Assembly: GCA_036260805.1 (NCBI GenBank)
Contig: DATALZ010000085.1
Span: 1-64,000, forward strand
DNA length: 64,000 nucleotides
Origin: Thermocaproicibacter sp036260805
GTDB lineage: Bacteria; Bacillota; Clostridia; Oscillospirales; Acutalibacteraceae
Direction of reading: 5' to 3'
Under the pieces are notes generated by a model. The model was given only the letters and a program-made list of their open reading frames with translations, did no database searches and was not told the DNA's origin. The position numbers and the translations under genes are program-made. Positions 51,426 through 60,654 of this stretch are shown one piece after another (the first letter of the stretch is position 1; every line of letters starts with the position of its first letter).

Positions 51426-52103
51426 ATGGCAATATCGTTTATCCGCACTTTACTGCTCTACATAGTGGTTGTAGTGGCAGTAAGGCTCATGGGAAAACGC
51501 CAGATCAGTGAGCTGCAGACGAGCGAACTGGTCGTAACGCTTCTCATTTCCAACCTTGCATCCGTACCGATGCAGGATACCGGCCAGCCGCTCATCAGCG
51601 GCCTGATACCGATTGCGGTTCTTGTTATGAGCGAAATTACGGTTTCCGGCCTGATGCTCAAAAGCTCAAAGTTCCGCAGGGTGATCACCGGCCGGCCGAT
51701 TATTGTAATCTACGACGGAAAAATACAGCAAAGCGAAATGCGCCGGCTGCGCATGACGACGGAAGACCTTTTCGAACAGCTTCGGCAGAAGGATGTTTTC
51801 AGCATTCAGGACATTGCCTATGCCATTGTGGAAACAAACGGCAAGATGAGTGTGATTAAGAAGCCTGACAAGGAACAGCCCACGGCTGGTGCTCTCAGCG
51901 TGGCACAGCAGGATAAAGGTTTGGAAACCGTGGTGATCAGCGACGGCGTTATTTCCGACTTGTCTCTAACTCTGTGCCGGCAGAGCAAAGAATGGCTTGA
52001 AAGCGTTTTAGAGTCACAGAACTTGACCTTAAAAGAAGTCTTTTTGATGACTGCCAATGCGAACGGTGACTTTTTCATTGTGAGAAAGGACGTGAGCAAA
52101 TGA
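51426..52103 (+). CDS. DUF421 (YetF/YdfR-like) membrane protein
   Basis: A 225-residue protein with three N-terminal membrane segments and a soluble C-terminal alpha/beta domain. MGKRQISELQTSELVVTLLISNLAS and GRPIIVIYDGKI are signature blocks of the family. Members in Bacillus are spore- or stress-linked, and a biochemical role is unknown. The ATG at 51426 has only a weak GGTGA site; an upstream start at 51336 would overlap the previous gene. Overlaps the next gene by ATGA. Confidence 0.85.
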   Translation: MAISFIRTLLLYIVVVVAVRLMGKRQISELQTSELVVTLLISNLASVPMQDTGQPLISGLIPIAVLVMSEITVSGLMLKSSKFRRVITGRPIIVIYDGKIQQSEMRRLRMTTEDLFEQLRQKDVFSIQDIAYAIVETNGKMSVIKKPDKEQPTAGALSVAQQDKGLETVVISDGVISDLSLTLCRQSKEWLESVLESQNLTLKEVFLMTANANGDFFIVRKDVSK

Positions 52104-52480
52104 AACGCATGTGGGTCGCTCTCGTGCTGCTTGTATTGGCTGTTACGGTCTGCGGCATAGGAATCTACAACACACAAAAGGTTACTGCAGAGATGATTCA
52201 GACCGTTAGTCAGGCCAAATCCGCGCAGGAGAAAGGCGACGACAAAGCTGCCTGCAAACTGAGCGAGAAAGCCGAGGACGACTGGCGCGAAGCGCACAGT
52301 GTCCTTTGTACCTATATGGTGCATGCAAGGCTTGAAGAAATTGACCAGACGCTCTCCACGCTGCCGGAACTTTGCCGCAACGGCGCAAAGGATGCGTTCC
52401 TTTCGGAATGCGACAGAAGTCTGACACAGTTTTCCTATCTGACGGAAGCCGAAATGCCAAGCATAGGAAACATCTTCTAA
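52100..52480 (+). CDS. DUF4363 protein
   Basis: A 126-residue protein with one N-terminal membrane segment (VALVLLVLAVTVCGIGIY) and an outside helical domain (KGDDKAACKLSEKAEDDWRE). The DUF421-DUF4363 pairing is common in Clostridia and supports joint function. It ends the operon at a strong terminator. Confidence 0.82.
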   Translation: MKRMWVALVLLVLAVTVCGIGIYNTQKVTAEMIQTVSQAKSAQEKGDDKAACKLSEKAEDDWREAHSVLCTYMVHARLEEIDQTLSTLPELCRNGAKDAFLSECDRSLTQFSYLTEAEMPSIGNIF

Positions 52481-52495
52481 TTCAATTCATAAAAT

Positions 52496-52536
52496 AAAGC
52501 GGCCGTTCTTTTCATCCCGAAAAGAACGGCCGCTTT
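52496..52536. terminator. Bidirectional terminator between DUF4363 and reversed glycosyltransferase
   Basis: An 18-base perfect stem, AAAGCGGCCGTTCTTTTC and its inverse, around ATCCC, between convergent genes. Confidence 0.9.
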
Positions 52537-52542
52537 GTAAAT

Positions 52543-53799
52543 TCAGGTATGCAATGGGTCAATCAGCTGCGCAAACCGCGCATAATTGTTTTCGGCGCAG
52601 AAATTCTCCTGCCAGATGTTTCTTGCCGCTTCTCGGAGCGCAATCCGTTCCTGCTGATCCAAACGTGCCATCTGCTCAATTTTCTGTGCGAGCGTTTCCG
52701 GCGTGAAGTCTGTATCAAGCAGCCAGCCGTTTTCTCCGTCCTTCACGATTTCTCCTGTTCCGCCGACATCTGTTGCAATGACCGGAATACCGAACGAACA
52801 CGCCTCCATGATGCTGACCGGCAGCCCTTCCGAGCTACTTGTGTTTATGAAACAGTCAACGCGGTTTGTTTGATAGAATTTCATAAGTTCTTCGTTTTTA
52901 ACTTCACCGGCAAACTCACATTTCATAAAAGTGAGGTTATCCGCAGCATATTTTTTCAGCTCATCCAGCCCTTCGCCGCCGCCGAAATGCGTCCATTTCA
53001 GGTTCAGCCCGCTTTCCGAAAGCTTTGCAAGCGCCTGAGCCAGCAGGTCTACCCGCTTCACGGGGTCAATGTGGCAGCAGCTCGCAAGGCAGAATTCATC
53101 TCCGCGGTCTGAAGGACCCCTGCCGTAATCTCTGGTACCGAGGTACGCTGTAGCGACCTTATCCGCCAGTTCTTTGTAGGTCTCTTTCAGATATTTGCTG
53201 CCGTTGTTGGAGCAGGGGAAAACCGCATCTAGATTTTTCAGAAGGTATGGCCGAAGCGGAAGGTAGTTCGACGGGTTGCGTTCGGGGTACAGGTCATAGC
53301 CGTGTGCGCGGCTGTAAGAATAACAGTGTGCCGCCCTGCAGCCGTATTTCAGGTTCACCGCCGCAAACGCCGTGTCATAAAACCAGTAGCTGTAAAAGGT
53401 CACGGAATCATATCCGTCAACAGCTGTTTTGGAAAGGATTGCGGCCGCTTCGTGGCTGACCACTTTTCCTTTTGAAACAAAGTATGCAAAATATAACCTG
53501 CGCAGCAGCGCATGCCCCAACTCAGTGCGTTCCTGCGCATTTTTGTATTTTTTCGGGATGTGTAAGAATGGCCCAAGCGCTCCGGCTTTGACTTTTGCGC
53601 CTATCCGGGCGGCGCTTATAGTATGGACTTCGGTATTATCCGGCACCGGTCGGGTCTGCACAGGGTTGTCCGAGACGGATGTGGCGATTAATATCACTTT
53701 TTCAAATTCCTTTGCAATCACTGGCAGTTCGTTTGCAATAAATTCCTCACCTGTATCAAAAGGAAATATTTTTGTAAGTAAAACAAGGCAGTTCTTCAT
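52543..53799 (-). CDS. GT4-type glycosyltransferase (pair member 1b), reversed
   Basis: A 418-residue protein, paralogous to the gene at 47671: it begins TKIFPFDTGEEFIANEL, has YSYWFYDTAFAAV and SRAHGYDLY, and the donor motif SSSEGLPVSIMEACSFGIPV with ATDVGGTGEIV. It is the only gene of this locus on the minus strand. It should use a nucleotide sugar for repeat-unit assembly, probably with a different acceptor from its paralog. Confidence 0.87.
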   Translation of the reverse strand: MKNCLVLLTKIFPFDTGEEFIANELPVIAKEFEKVILIATSVSDNPVQTRPVPDNTEVHTISAARIGAKVKAGALGPFLHIPKKYKNAQERTELGHALLRRLYFAYFVSKGKVVSHEAAAILSKTAVDGYDSVTFYSYWFYDTAFAAVNLKYGCRAAHCYSYSRAHGYDLYPERNPSNYLPLRPYLLKNLDAVFPCSNNGSKYLKETYKELADKVATAYLGTRDYGRGPSDRGDEFCLASCCHIDPVKRVDLLAQALAKLSESGLNLKWTHFGGGEGLDELKKYAADNLTFMKCEFAGEVKNEELMKFYQTNRVDCFINTSSSEGLPVSIMEACSFGIPVIATDVGGTGEIVKDGENGWLLDTDFTPETLAQKIEQMARLDQQERIALREAARNIWQENFCAENNYARFAQLIDPLHT

Positions 53800-53874
53800 T
53801 TTCTGGATGATCCTTTCGCTGTTAGCAGCCGTTCCAAATTTCTTTTGTACCCCGCCAGCAGGGCGGTATCAAAG

Positions 53875-53940
53875 ATACTCCGCGACTTGCCGCGGAGAGG
53901 TTCATATGCGAACCAGGGGTGCAATCATCGGTTCATTTTT
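53875..53940 (+). repeat. Nested-hairpin intergenic repeat, copy D
   Basis: CTCCGCG-ACTTGC-CGCGGAG and the right arm GGTTCAT, followed by GCGAACCAGGGGTGCAAT and GGTTCATTTTT. The left arm TGAACC is missing, replaced by CCCGCC-AGCA-GGGCGG, but the core from GATACTCCG to GGTTCAT is nearly identical to copy A. Confidence 0.65.
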
Positions 53941-54013
53941 AAAGCATAGCATACCGTTGGGGATATTTCAACGGCTTGCAGGTGCTTAAAATCTTAAATT
54001 GGAAAACAGGGCG

Positions 54014-54047
54014 TTATCATCCCCCGCCAAAGGCGGAATGATGATAA
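54014..54047. repeat. Imperfect hairpin, CATCCCCCGCC family
   Basis: TTATCATC pairs with GATGATAA, and CCGCC-AAA-GGCGG forms the tip. The left arm (ATCATCCCCCGCC) matches the perfect hairpin at 35305. Confidence 0.45.
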
Positions 54048-54184
54048 TAAAATTCATTGATACATTTTAGGAAATTTAGGGCTTTTGTGATATAGGAATC
54101 AAGAAAATGTCTCTAATTAATAGATAATTTACAAAAATAGTTAAAAATATTTTCGGTTTATGAACAAATCAACCAAATCCTGCC

Positions 54185-54213
54185 TTGTATTTCTTAGATT
54201 AAAATGTTATAAT
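54185..54213 (+). promoter_or_regulatory. Promoter of the second glycosyltransferase operon
   Basis: TTGTAT (54185-54190), 17 bases, TATAAT (54208-54213). Confidence 0.6.
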
Positions 54214-54292
54214 ACTCCTATGAAATTATGATTCCAAAAAATTTTAATAAAATATCGTTGGTTTGTCTGCAAAGTGTTTGCGGAGGCATACA

Positions 54293-55468
54293 ATGAGATT
54301 CCTTTATGTTGGACTTGAGCCAGTAACATTTGATTCAGAATTGTATCGGCAAAGCGTTCTGCTGAAATTCGGCGGAGTAAGGCAGCTTGGCAATCTTGTG
54401 GATTATATCTGTTACGATCAGCAAAAGATCTTAAGTTGTGTAAACGGCGAAATCAGCGAGACCTCGTTAACCGAGAAGCCATCTAAGGAAAAACAGTTTG
54501 ATAATTATGTTCTTGATTTTCTGAAGGGACAGACATACGACTTCGTGTACATGAGGGGCCTCATTCTAAATCCTGCTCATCTTAAAATAGCAAAGAGCGT
54601 AAAGACGAAAAAATTCGGCGCAAAAGTGATTTACGAGCCCAGGTGCTACCCGGAAAAGGAACATTTAAAAGAAATGCTTCAGGACTGCCGTGAAAAATGC
54701 GGCATGAAGGAGTACGCAGAGCTGCAAAAAAAAGTGCTTCGGCACAGAATGTGTCTTGCCAGTTTAGCAAATGTGGTGGATACTGTCGTCATCTACGAGT
54801 GCCCGGTCAATTTTGTCTGGGGAGTTCCGGCAATCGCCGTAAATAACGGCATTGCCGTGGGACAGATAAAGGTGCGCAGCACCTTTGAAGAGCTCGGTAC
54901 TCCAATTAAGATGCTTGGTATTGTCGATGATCTGAAAATCAATGGGTATGACCGGCTCTTCCGCGGCATGAACGCATACCGGCATAACCGCCGCCGGGAA
55001 GAAATTTCACTCGATATTGTCGGCAGCGATGAGAAGACAAAAGAACTGAAAAAAATGGCCGCTAAGTGGAATGTGGAGCAGTTCGTCAATTTCGTCGGCG
55101 AAAAAACCTTGCCTGAGATTAACGAACTGTGCAATACGCATACCATTGCGGTTTCGAACCTTGGGCTTTTTCGTTCCGGCAGAATTTACGATTCCCCCCG
55201 CATGACGAGACTTTTCTGCGCTGCCGGAATTCCGTTCCTTTATGCCTACGAGGACGTAGGCCTTGGCGTAAAGGTACCGTTTGCTATGAAAATACCGAAT
55301 ATTGACGCGTCGGTCAGCATGGAACTTGTAGGGGAGTTTGTGTGGCGGTGCAGGCTGAACACACGCCTTGCACAGCAGGAACGGCGTTTTGCGGAAGATA
55401 ACTACGACTGGCGGGTTATCATGAAAAAAATTCTTGATTTTGCCGCCACAGGAAAACTGGAGGTTTGA
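54293..55468 (+). CDS. Glycosyltransferase, GT-B like (pair member 2b)
   Basis: A 391-residue protein; the ATG at 54293 has GCGGAGG eight bases upstream. Paralog of the gene at 48891: it shares the opening MRFLYVGLE, FVWGVPAIAVNNGIAVG, VNFVGEKTLPEINELC and the ending DNYDWRVIMKKILDFAA. Sugar donor not known. The next gene starts two bases after its stop. Confidence 0.78.
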   Translation: MRFLYVGLEPVTFDSELYRQSVLLKFGGVRQLGNLVDYICYDQQKILSCVNGEISETSLTEKPSKEKQFDNYVLDFLKGQTYDFVYMRGLILNPAHLKIAKSVKTKKFGAKVIYEPRCYPEKEHLKEMLQDCREKCGMKEYAELQKKVLRHRMCLASLANVVDTVVIYECPVNFVWGVPAIAVNNGIAVGQIKVRSTFEELGTPIKMLGIVDDLKINGYDRLFRGMNAYRHNRRREEISLDIVGSDEKTKELKKMAAKWNVEQFVNFVGEKTLPEINELCNTHTIAVSNLGLFRSGRIYDSPRMTRLFCAAGIPFLYAYEDVGLGVKVPFAMKIPNIDASVSMELVGEFVWRCRLNTRLAQQERRFAEDNYDWRVIMKKILDFAATGKLEV

Positions 55469-55470
55469 CC

Positions 55471-56535
55471 TTGCCCCAAATAAGCGTAATTGTACCGGTA
55501 TATAATGTGGAAAAATATCTCGACCATTGCGTAAAAAGCATTCTGGCACAGAGTTTTCCGGATTTTGAGCTTTTGCTTGTCAACGACGCGTCAACCGATA
55601 ATTCCCTGAATAAGGCAAAAGAATATGAATATGACAAACGGGTAAAAGTATTGGACAAGCCCCATGGCGGGCTGGGCGATACAAGAAATTACGGCGTAGA
55701 ACACGCCGTGGGCAAATACCTTTTGTTTGTGGATTCGGACGACTGGATTGAAGAAGATATGCTCCGCGATCTTTACGCCCTTGCAGAAGCGTATCGGGCT
55801 GACCTTGTCGTCTTTAATTTTGTACGCGAAAACGTGGAGATTATGGAGCACCGCGGCAGCAGCCTGCCCGTGAACTACCCCGAATTTGGAAGAGAAATTC
55901 AGGACAAAATGGTAGAGGAACTCATCGGACCGGACCCGAACGGAGGCCCCTGGCGTAGCGTTGAGATGCTGGGCTGCGCATGGCGCCGTATGTACGTGCG
56001 CAAATGGTACATCAACAACGAAATTCGTTACGGCAACGAGCAGAAGATTATGCTGGAAGACCTTCCTGCAACCATCCATGCCCACTGCGTTTCCAACCGG
56101 ATGCTGATTGTCGGCGGGGCTTATTACCATTACCGCTACAATCCAAATTCGCTCAGCACACGGTACCGCCCGCATAAAATGGAAATGTTGACAGAATGTT
56201 TCCAGACCATTCAAAAGCTTCTGCAGGACCGCGGCCTGTACGAACAGTACGAAGAGCGGCATCTGGCGTGGTTTCTGCGCTCGGCGGCGCATTCCTCATT
56301 GGTCAACTGTTTCAGCCCGATGAATCCGGCGAAGTTTGGCGGCCGTTACCATGAAGTGAAGGGGATTCTGAAAAATTCGATACTGCGGCAGGCCGCCAAG
56401 TCCGATTACCTGAAACACGGAGCAAAATCCGACCGCATTGTGCGGCATGTCCTGCGCAGCCGCCTAACTCCGCTTGTTTACCTGTTCTACCGCATCTATT
56501 CCATGCTGCTGCTGAAAGACGAGAAAAAGAAATAA
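55471..56535 (+). CDS. GT2-family glycosyltransferase
   Basis: A 354-residue GT-A protein. TTG 55471 is seven bases after TGGAGG; a TTG six bases earlier is too close. QISVIVPVYNVEKYLDHC, VNDASTDNSL and the metal-binding LFVDSDDWIEEDML (DxD) are standard family 2 features. A C-terminal region of about 120 residues has basic helices that may lie on the membrane. It should transfer a sugar to the lipid-linked repeat unit. Confidence 0.93.
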   Translation: MPQISVIVPVYNVEKYLDHCVKSILAQSFPDFELLLVNDASTDNSLNKAKEYEYDKRVKVLDKPHGGLGDTRNYGVEHAVGKYLLFVDSDDWIEEDMLRDLYALAEAYRADLVVFNFVRENVEIMEHRGSSLPVNYPEFGREIQDKMVEELIGPDPNGGPWRSVEMLGCAWRRMYVRKWYINNEIRYGNEQKIMLEDLPATIHAHCVSNRMLIVGGAYYHYRYNPNSLSTRYRPHKMEMLTECFQTIQKLLQDRGLYEQYEERHLAWFLRSAAHSSLVNCFSPMNPAKFGGRYHEVKGILKNSILRQAAKSDYLKHGAKSDRIVRHVLRSRLTPLVYLFYRIYSMLLLKDEKKK

Positions 56536-56580
56536 ACGTGCAGCTTGCTCAATATAACGTCGAAGTATAGGAGTTTATGA

Positions 56581-57774
56581 ATGCCGGAAAAGAAAAAAGT
56601 TTTATTTATCAATTACAGCCTGCACAGCGGCGGGATTGAAAAAAGCCTTGTGACCGTTCTGTCTCTGTTCGACTTTACAAAATACGACGTTGACCTGCAG
56701 CTTTTTGCTAACGAGGGCATGTTCCTCGAACGCGTTCCCGCACAGGTGAATCTCCTGGAACCTTTGTTCCCCGCCGAATACCGGCTGAATATCCGGCAGG
56801 CGTTTTTTGCGCTGATCCGCAGGGGGCATCCGCTTCTTGCCCTGTGCCGCCTTCTTGTTACATTTGCGGGACTGCGCGGAACCATGGGTGAGCGCCTTGT
56901 GAAGATGTGGAAAGTGGAACGCCATTTTGCCCGGCCTGCACGCGGCCAATACGACGCTGCAGTCGCGTTTATGGAAGGCCAGCCAATTTATTACAACATC
57001 ACGAAAGTGAAGAGCAAAGTCAAAATTGGGTTTATTCACGGCGATTACGAAGCGATGGGTTTGAACCGAGATTTTGACCGCGAATATATCCATCAGCTCG
57101 ACGCGCTCTGCACCGTTTCGGAGTCATGCCTTTCCTCTCTTCAAAAGGTATTCCCAGAGTGTGCCGAAAAGTGTCACTGCATTTACAATATTATTTCCGC
57201 GGATTTTATGCGCACTCTTGCGGAAAAAGGCGAAGGCTTTAACGACGGTTATTCCGGCCTGCGCGTGCTTTCCATTGCCCGTCTTTCGATGCAGAAGGGG
57301 TTGGACATTGCTCTTCCGGCTGTGGCAAACCTGAAAAAGAAGGGCCTTGCCTTCCGGTGGTATATTATCGGCGTCGGCCCCGAAGAAGAAAAGCTGAAAG
57401 CAATGGCCGGGGAACTGGATTTGGAAGACTGCGTTTTCTTCCTCGGCGAGCGTTCCAACCCGTACCCATACCTCAAACAATGTGATATTTATTTGCAGCC
57501 CAGTCGGTTTGAGGGCAAATCCATTGCCGTCGATGAAGCAATGGTGATGTGCCGCCCGATTCTTCTGACCAATTTCTCCACGGCGGCTGACCAGATTGAT
57601 TCGGGGGTGAACGGGTTTATTGTTCCCATGACTTCCGAGGGCGTTGAGCAGGGACTTGAAAATTTGCTTCAGCATGAAGAACGACGGGCAGCGTTTATTG
57701 ATGCCCTTTCGCAGGGCACTTACTCCAACGAGAGTGAAATCAATAAGCTGTATGATTTAATCAATATAAAATAA
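56581..57774 (+). CDS. GT4-family glycosyltransferase
   Basis: A 397-residue GT-B protein with INYSLHSGGIEKSLV near the start (glycine-rich acceptor loop) and LSIARLSMQKGLD, IIGVGPEEEKL, FLGERSNPYPYLKQC and PSRFEGKSIAVDEAM as donor-site blocks. It does not closely resemble the duplicated pair in this locus. Last gene of the locus, followed by a terminator. Confidence 0.92.
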   Translation: MPEKKKVLFINYSLHSGGIEKSLVTVLSLFDFTKYDVDLQLFANEGMFLERVPAQVNLLEPLFPAEYRLNIRQAFFALIRRGHPLLALCRLLVTFAGLRGTMGERLVKMWKVERHFARPARGQYDAAVAFMEGQPIYYNITKVKSKVKIGFIHGDYEAMGLNRDFDREYIHQLDALCTVSESCLSSLQKVFPECAEKCHCIYNIISADFMRTLAEKGEGFNDGYSGLRVLSIARLSMQKGLDIALPAVANLKKKGLAFRWYIIGVGPEEEKLKAMAGELDLEDCVFFLGERSNPYPYLKQCDIYLQPSRFEGKSIAVDEAMVMCRPILLTNFSTAADQIDSGVNGFIVPMTSEGVEQGLENLLQHEERRAAFIDALSQGTYSNESEINKLYDLINIK

Positions 57775-57783
57775 TTTATAAAA

Positions 57784-57820
57784 CGCGGCGCCCTGCATGG
57801 TTTTCCATGCAGGGCGTTTT
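57784..57820 (+). terminator. Terminator at the end of the polysaccharide locus
   Basis: CGCCCTGCATGG and CCATGCAGGGCG form a 12-base stem with a TTTT loop, followed by TTTT. Confidence 0.85.
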
Positions 57821-57875
57821 CAGCAGGCTTTATTCGGCACCGTCGCATGCGGGAAGGTGTTTTAGGTGCACCGGC

Positions 57876-57904
57876 TTGACAGAAACCTGTTTTACACTTA
57901 TAGT
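57876..57904 (+). promoter_or_regulatory. Promoter of the mnmA-desulfurase operon
   Basis: TTGACA (57876-57881), 17 bases, TATAGT (57899-57904). Confidence 0.75.
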
Positions 57905-57989
57905 TTTAATGAGTTTGTAAAACATGTTTATTGTAAATGATATTTCTAGGCCTAAAAAGACCGATTAGGATGAATTGTGAGGATATCAG

Positions 57990-59078
57990 ATGAGTAAAAA
58001 GGTAATGGTAGGGATGAGCGGCGGGGTAGACAGCTCCGTTGCCGCCTGCCTTTTAATGGAGCAGGGCTACGAGGTTTCCGGCGTAACGCTGCACCTTTAC
58101 AACAATGAGGACGTCGGCGTAAAAACACGTACCTGCTGTTCTCTTGCTGATGTTGAAGACGCACGTAGCGTGGCATCACGCCTTGGTATCGAGCATTATG
58201 TGTTCAATTTCGGCATCGAGTTTAAACGCGACGTCATCGGTCGATTTGCGCAGGGCTACGAACGGGGCGAAACGCCCAATCCGTGCATCGACTGCAACCG
58301 GTATATCAAATTCGGAAAGATGCTGGAACGCGCAAAACTGCTCGGCATCGACTATATCGCCACCGGCCACTATGCAAGAGCAGAGTACGACTCCGAAAGC
58401 GGGCGCTATCTTCTGAAAAAAGCGAAGGACGTCACGAAAGACCAGACTTATGTGCTGTATTCCATGACGCAGGATGAACTGGCGCACACGTTGTTCCCGC
58501 TTGGTGGTTTCTGCAAAACAGAAGTCCGCAAACTCGCCGAAGAACGCGGATTTGTAAATGCCCGCAAACCGGACAGCGAGGATATCTGCTTTGTCCCGGA
58601 TGGGGATTATGCCGGATTTCTGGAGCGTGTGATGGGCATTCACCAAAAGCCGGGCGATTTTGTGGATGGGCAGGGAAAAGTGCTCGGGACGCACAAGGGA
58701 CTGATTCACTATACTATCGGTCAGCGCAAAGGGCTTGGCCTAAGCTTTGAATCACCGAAGTATGTTCTGAAAAAAGACACGGAAAACAATACAGTCGTTT
58801 TGGGCGATAATAAAGACCTTTTCAGCGATCGGTTCACGGCTGGCGATGTCAATTTCATTGCTTTCGAAAGCTTGACCGAGCCGAAAGAGTGCGGCGTCAA
58901 AGTGCGGTATAGTCAGTCGGAATCCCCGGCAACTCTGATTCCGCTCGAAGACGGTAAAGTGGAAGTCCGTTTCAAAGAACCGCAGCGCGCGGTAACACCC
59001 GGGCAGGCGGCCGTTTTCTACGACGGAGATATCGTGCTCGGCGGCGGGACAATCCTGGCCGATGAATCACATCATTAG
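57990..59078 (+). CDS. mnmA: tRNA-specific 2-thiouridylase
   Basis: A 362-residue enzyme that thiolates U34 of Lys, Glu and Gln tRNAs. The ATP pyrophosphatase loop is GMSGGVDSS (8-16), the catalytic cysteines are Cys99 (NPCIDCN) and Cys200 (SEDICF), and HYTIGQRKGLGL is conserved. It has a consensus promoter and is followed by a cysteine desulfurase whose start is 16 bases past the stop, the natural sulfur donor. Confidence 0.96.
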   Translation: MSKKVMVGMSGGVDSSVAACLLMEQGYEVSGVTLHLYNNEDVGVKTRTCCSLADVEDARSVASRLGIEHYVFNFGIEFKRDVIGRFAQGYERGETPNPCIDCNRYIKFGKMLERAKLLGIDYIATGHYARAEYDSESGRYLLKKAKDVTKDQTYVLYSMTQDELAHTLFPLGGFCKTEVRKLAEERGFVNARKPDSEDICFVPDGDYAGFLERVMGIHQKPGDFVDGQGKVLGTHKGLIHYTIGQRKGLGLSFESPKYVLKKDTENNTVVLGDNKDLFSDRFTAGDVNFIAFESLTEPKECGVKVRYSQSESPATLIPLEDGKVEVRFKEPQRAVTPGQAAVFYDGDIVLGGGTILADESHH

Positions 59079-59094
59079 AAAAGAGAAATGCTTG

Positions 59095-60237
59095 ATGTCT
59101 GATTTTATATATGCCGACCATGCGGCGACAACACCGCTTTCCAGCCATGCGCTTGAAGCCATGATGCCTTATCTGACGGAACAGTTCGGCAACCCTTCGT
59201 CCATCTATGCCCCCGGCCGCAGAGCCAGGCGTGCGGTGGATCAATCACGGGAAATCGTGGCTGCGGCTTTCGGTGCTCAGCCGAGTGAAATTTATTTCAC
59301 TTCGGGCGGTACGGAGTCCGACAACTGGGCAATCCGCGCGGCTGCAGAACTTGGCGGCGAAACCAAAAAGCATTTAATCACATCTTCTGTGGAGCACCAC
59401 GCTGTGCTTCACACATTCCAGAACATGCGCCGCAGAGGATATGAAACGACGATTCTCGATGTGGATGAAAGAGGAAATATTCCTATTGAAAAATTGCGTG
59501 AAGCTGTTCGAGAGGATACTGCACTCGTCAGCATCATGGCGGCGAACAACGAAGTGGGAACCATCATGCCTGTTGCGGAAATCGGGGTGGCTGCACATGA
59601 AGCCGGTGCCGTTTTCCATACGGACGCAGTTCAGGCAGCGGGGCACATTCCGATTGACGTGGACAAAATGGGAATCGACATGATGTCCTTTTCCGCTCAT
59701 AAATTCGGCGGCCCAAAAGGTATCGGCGGCCTTTTCGTGCGAAAAGGCCTGCGGGTTGGGCAGGGGCTTTTCGGCGGCGGGCAGGAACACGGAATGCGTT
59801 CCGGAACCGAGAATGTTGCCGGAATTGTGGGCCTTGCCGCCGCTTTGAACGAATCCTGCAAAATGATGAAGGAAAATACGGAGAAAGTTGCTGGGATGCG
59901 TGACCGCCTAATAAAAGGAGTTCTGCAAATCCCCGGTTCCCACCTGACAGGCGAACCGAAGAACCGTCTGCCGGGGAGTGCTTCGTTCACTTTTGACGGC
60001 ATGGAGGGGGAAGCTCTGGTACTCCTTTTAGACCAGAACGGAATCTGTGCGTCCTCCGGTTCAGCCTGTTCCGCAGGCGCGCTGGAACCTTCACATGTTC
60101 TGCTTGCGATGGGCCTTTCGCATGAAGCAGCGCGCGGTTCGCTTCGTTTGACCCTCGGCGTGGATAACACGGACGCGGAAATTGACGAAATCCTGAAAAA
60201 GCTGCCGCAAATTATTGCGCGGCTTCGGAATGTGTAA
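59095..60237 (+). CDS. Cysteine desulfurase, NifS/IscS family
   Basis: A 380-residue PLP enzyme that takes sulfur from cysteine. Lys203 in FSAHKFGGPKG holds PLP, and Cys325 in SSGSACSAG carries the persulfide. HHAVLHT and TDAVQAAGH are also typical. The short active-site loop fits the YrvO/IscS-like group. Placement after mnmA suggests it feeds tRNA thiolation, as the YrvO-MnmA pair does in Bacillus. No iscU is adjacent. The frame opens earlier at 59062, but MSDFIYAD fits the family start; the ribosome site is weak. Confidence 0.92.
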   Translation: MSDFIYADHAATTPLSSHALEAMMPYLTEQFGNPSSIYAPGRRARRAVDQSREIVAAAFGAQPSEIYFTSGGTESDNWAIRAAAELGGETKKHLITSSVEHHAVLHTFQNMRRRGYETTILDVDERGNIPIEKLREAVREDTALVSIMAANNEVGTIMPVAEIGVAAHEAGAVFHTDAVQAAGHIPIDVDKMGIDMMSFSAHKFGGPKGIGGLFVRKGLRVGQGLFGGGQEHGMRSGTENVAGIVGLAAALNESCKMMKENTEKVAGMRDRLIKGVLQIPGSHLTGEPKNRLPGSASFTFDGMEGEALVLLLDQNGICASSGSACSAGALEPSHVLLAMGLSHEAARGSLRLTLGVDNTDAEIDEILKKLPQIIARLRNV

Positions 60238-60327
60238 TATCAAATTTTTGCTGACAAATCAGAATACTTAAAGTTAATTAATTGGCATTAACAACATATT
60301 GTATAATAGAAAATTGCTATACAGAAA

Positions 60328-60366
60328 AACACAGCAGGCGCTCCATTTTGAAGTGCTTGCCTGTGT
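60328..60366 (+). terminator. Hairpin after the cysteine desulfurase gene
   Basis: AACACAG-C-AGGCGCT pairs with AGTGCTTGCCTGTGTT (imperfect). The tail is CTCTAA, so the T-run is poor. Confidence 0.45.
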
Positions 60367-60441
60367 TCTCTAATGCATTGCGTACGAAGCAGATAAAGCG
60401 TCATGATTTTGTCTACCTCATATGCGCCGTCTTCTAAGAAC

Positions 60442-60654
60442 CTATTTCTTATCCCACTGCGGAGCCATCAATGACGTATGGCCGCATTTTGGGCAGGTGA
60501 CCACACGTTCATTCACAACATGAATGGTAAAAATGTATTGAAATATATTTGCTTTAAAAGTTGCACCGCATTTTGGGCAGACAAAATGAGTTTTCAAAGC
60601 CCTGAACACAGCAAATATCAGCACAGCGGCGACAATGATCAAGCCTGCTTTCAT
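60442..60654 (-). CDS. Small membrane zinc-ribbon protein
   Basis: A 70-residue protein with an N-terminal membrane segment (LIIVAAVLIFAVFRAL) and two Cys pairs, FVCPKCGATF and VTCPKCGHTS, able to bind one zinc. An AGGATGA site precedes the ATG. Such short zinc-ribbon proteins are common in Clostridia without known role. Confidence 0.75.
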   Translation of the reverse strand: MKAGLIIVAAVLIFAVFRALKTHFVCPKCGATFKANIFQYIFTIHVVNERVVTCPKCGHTSLMAPQWDKK

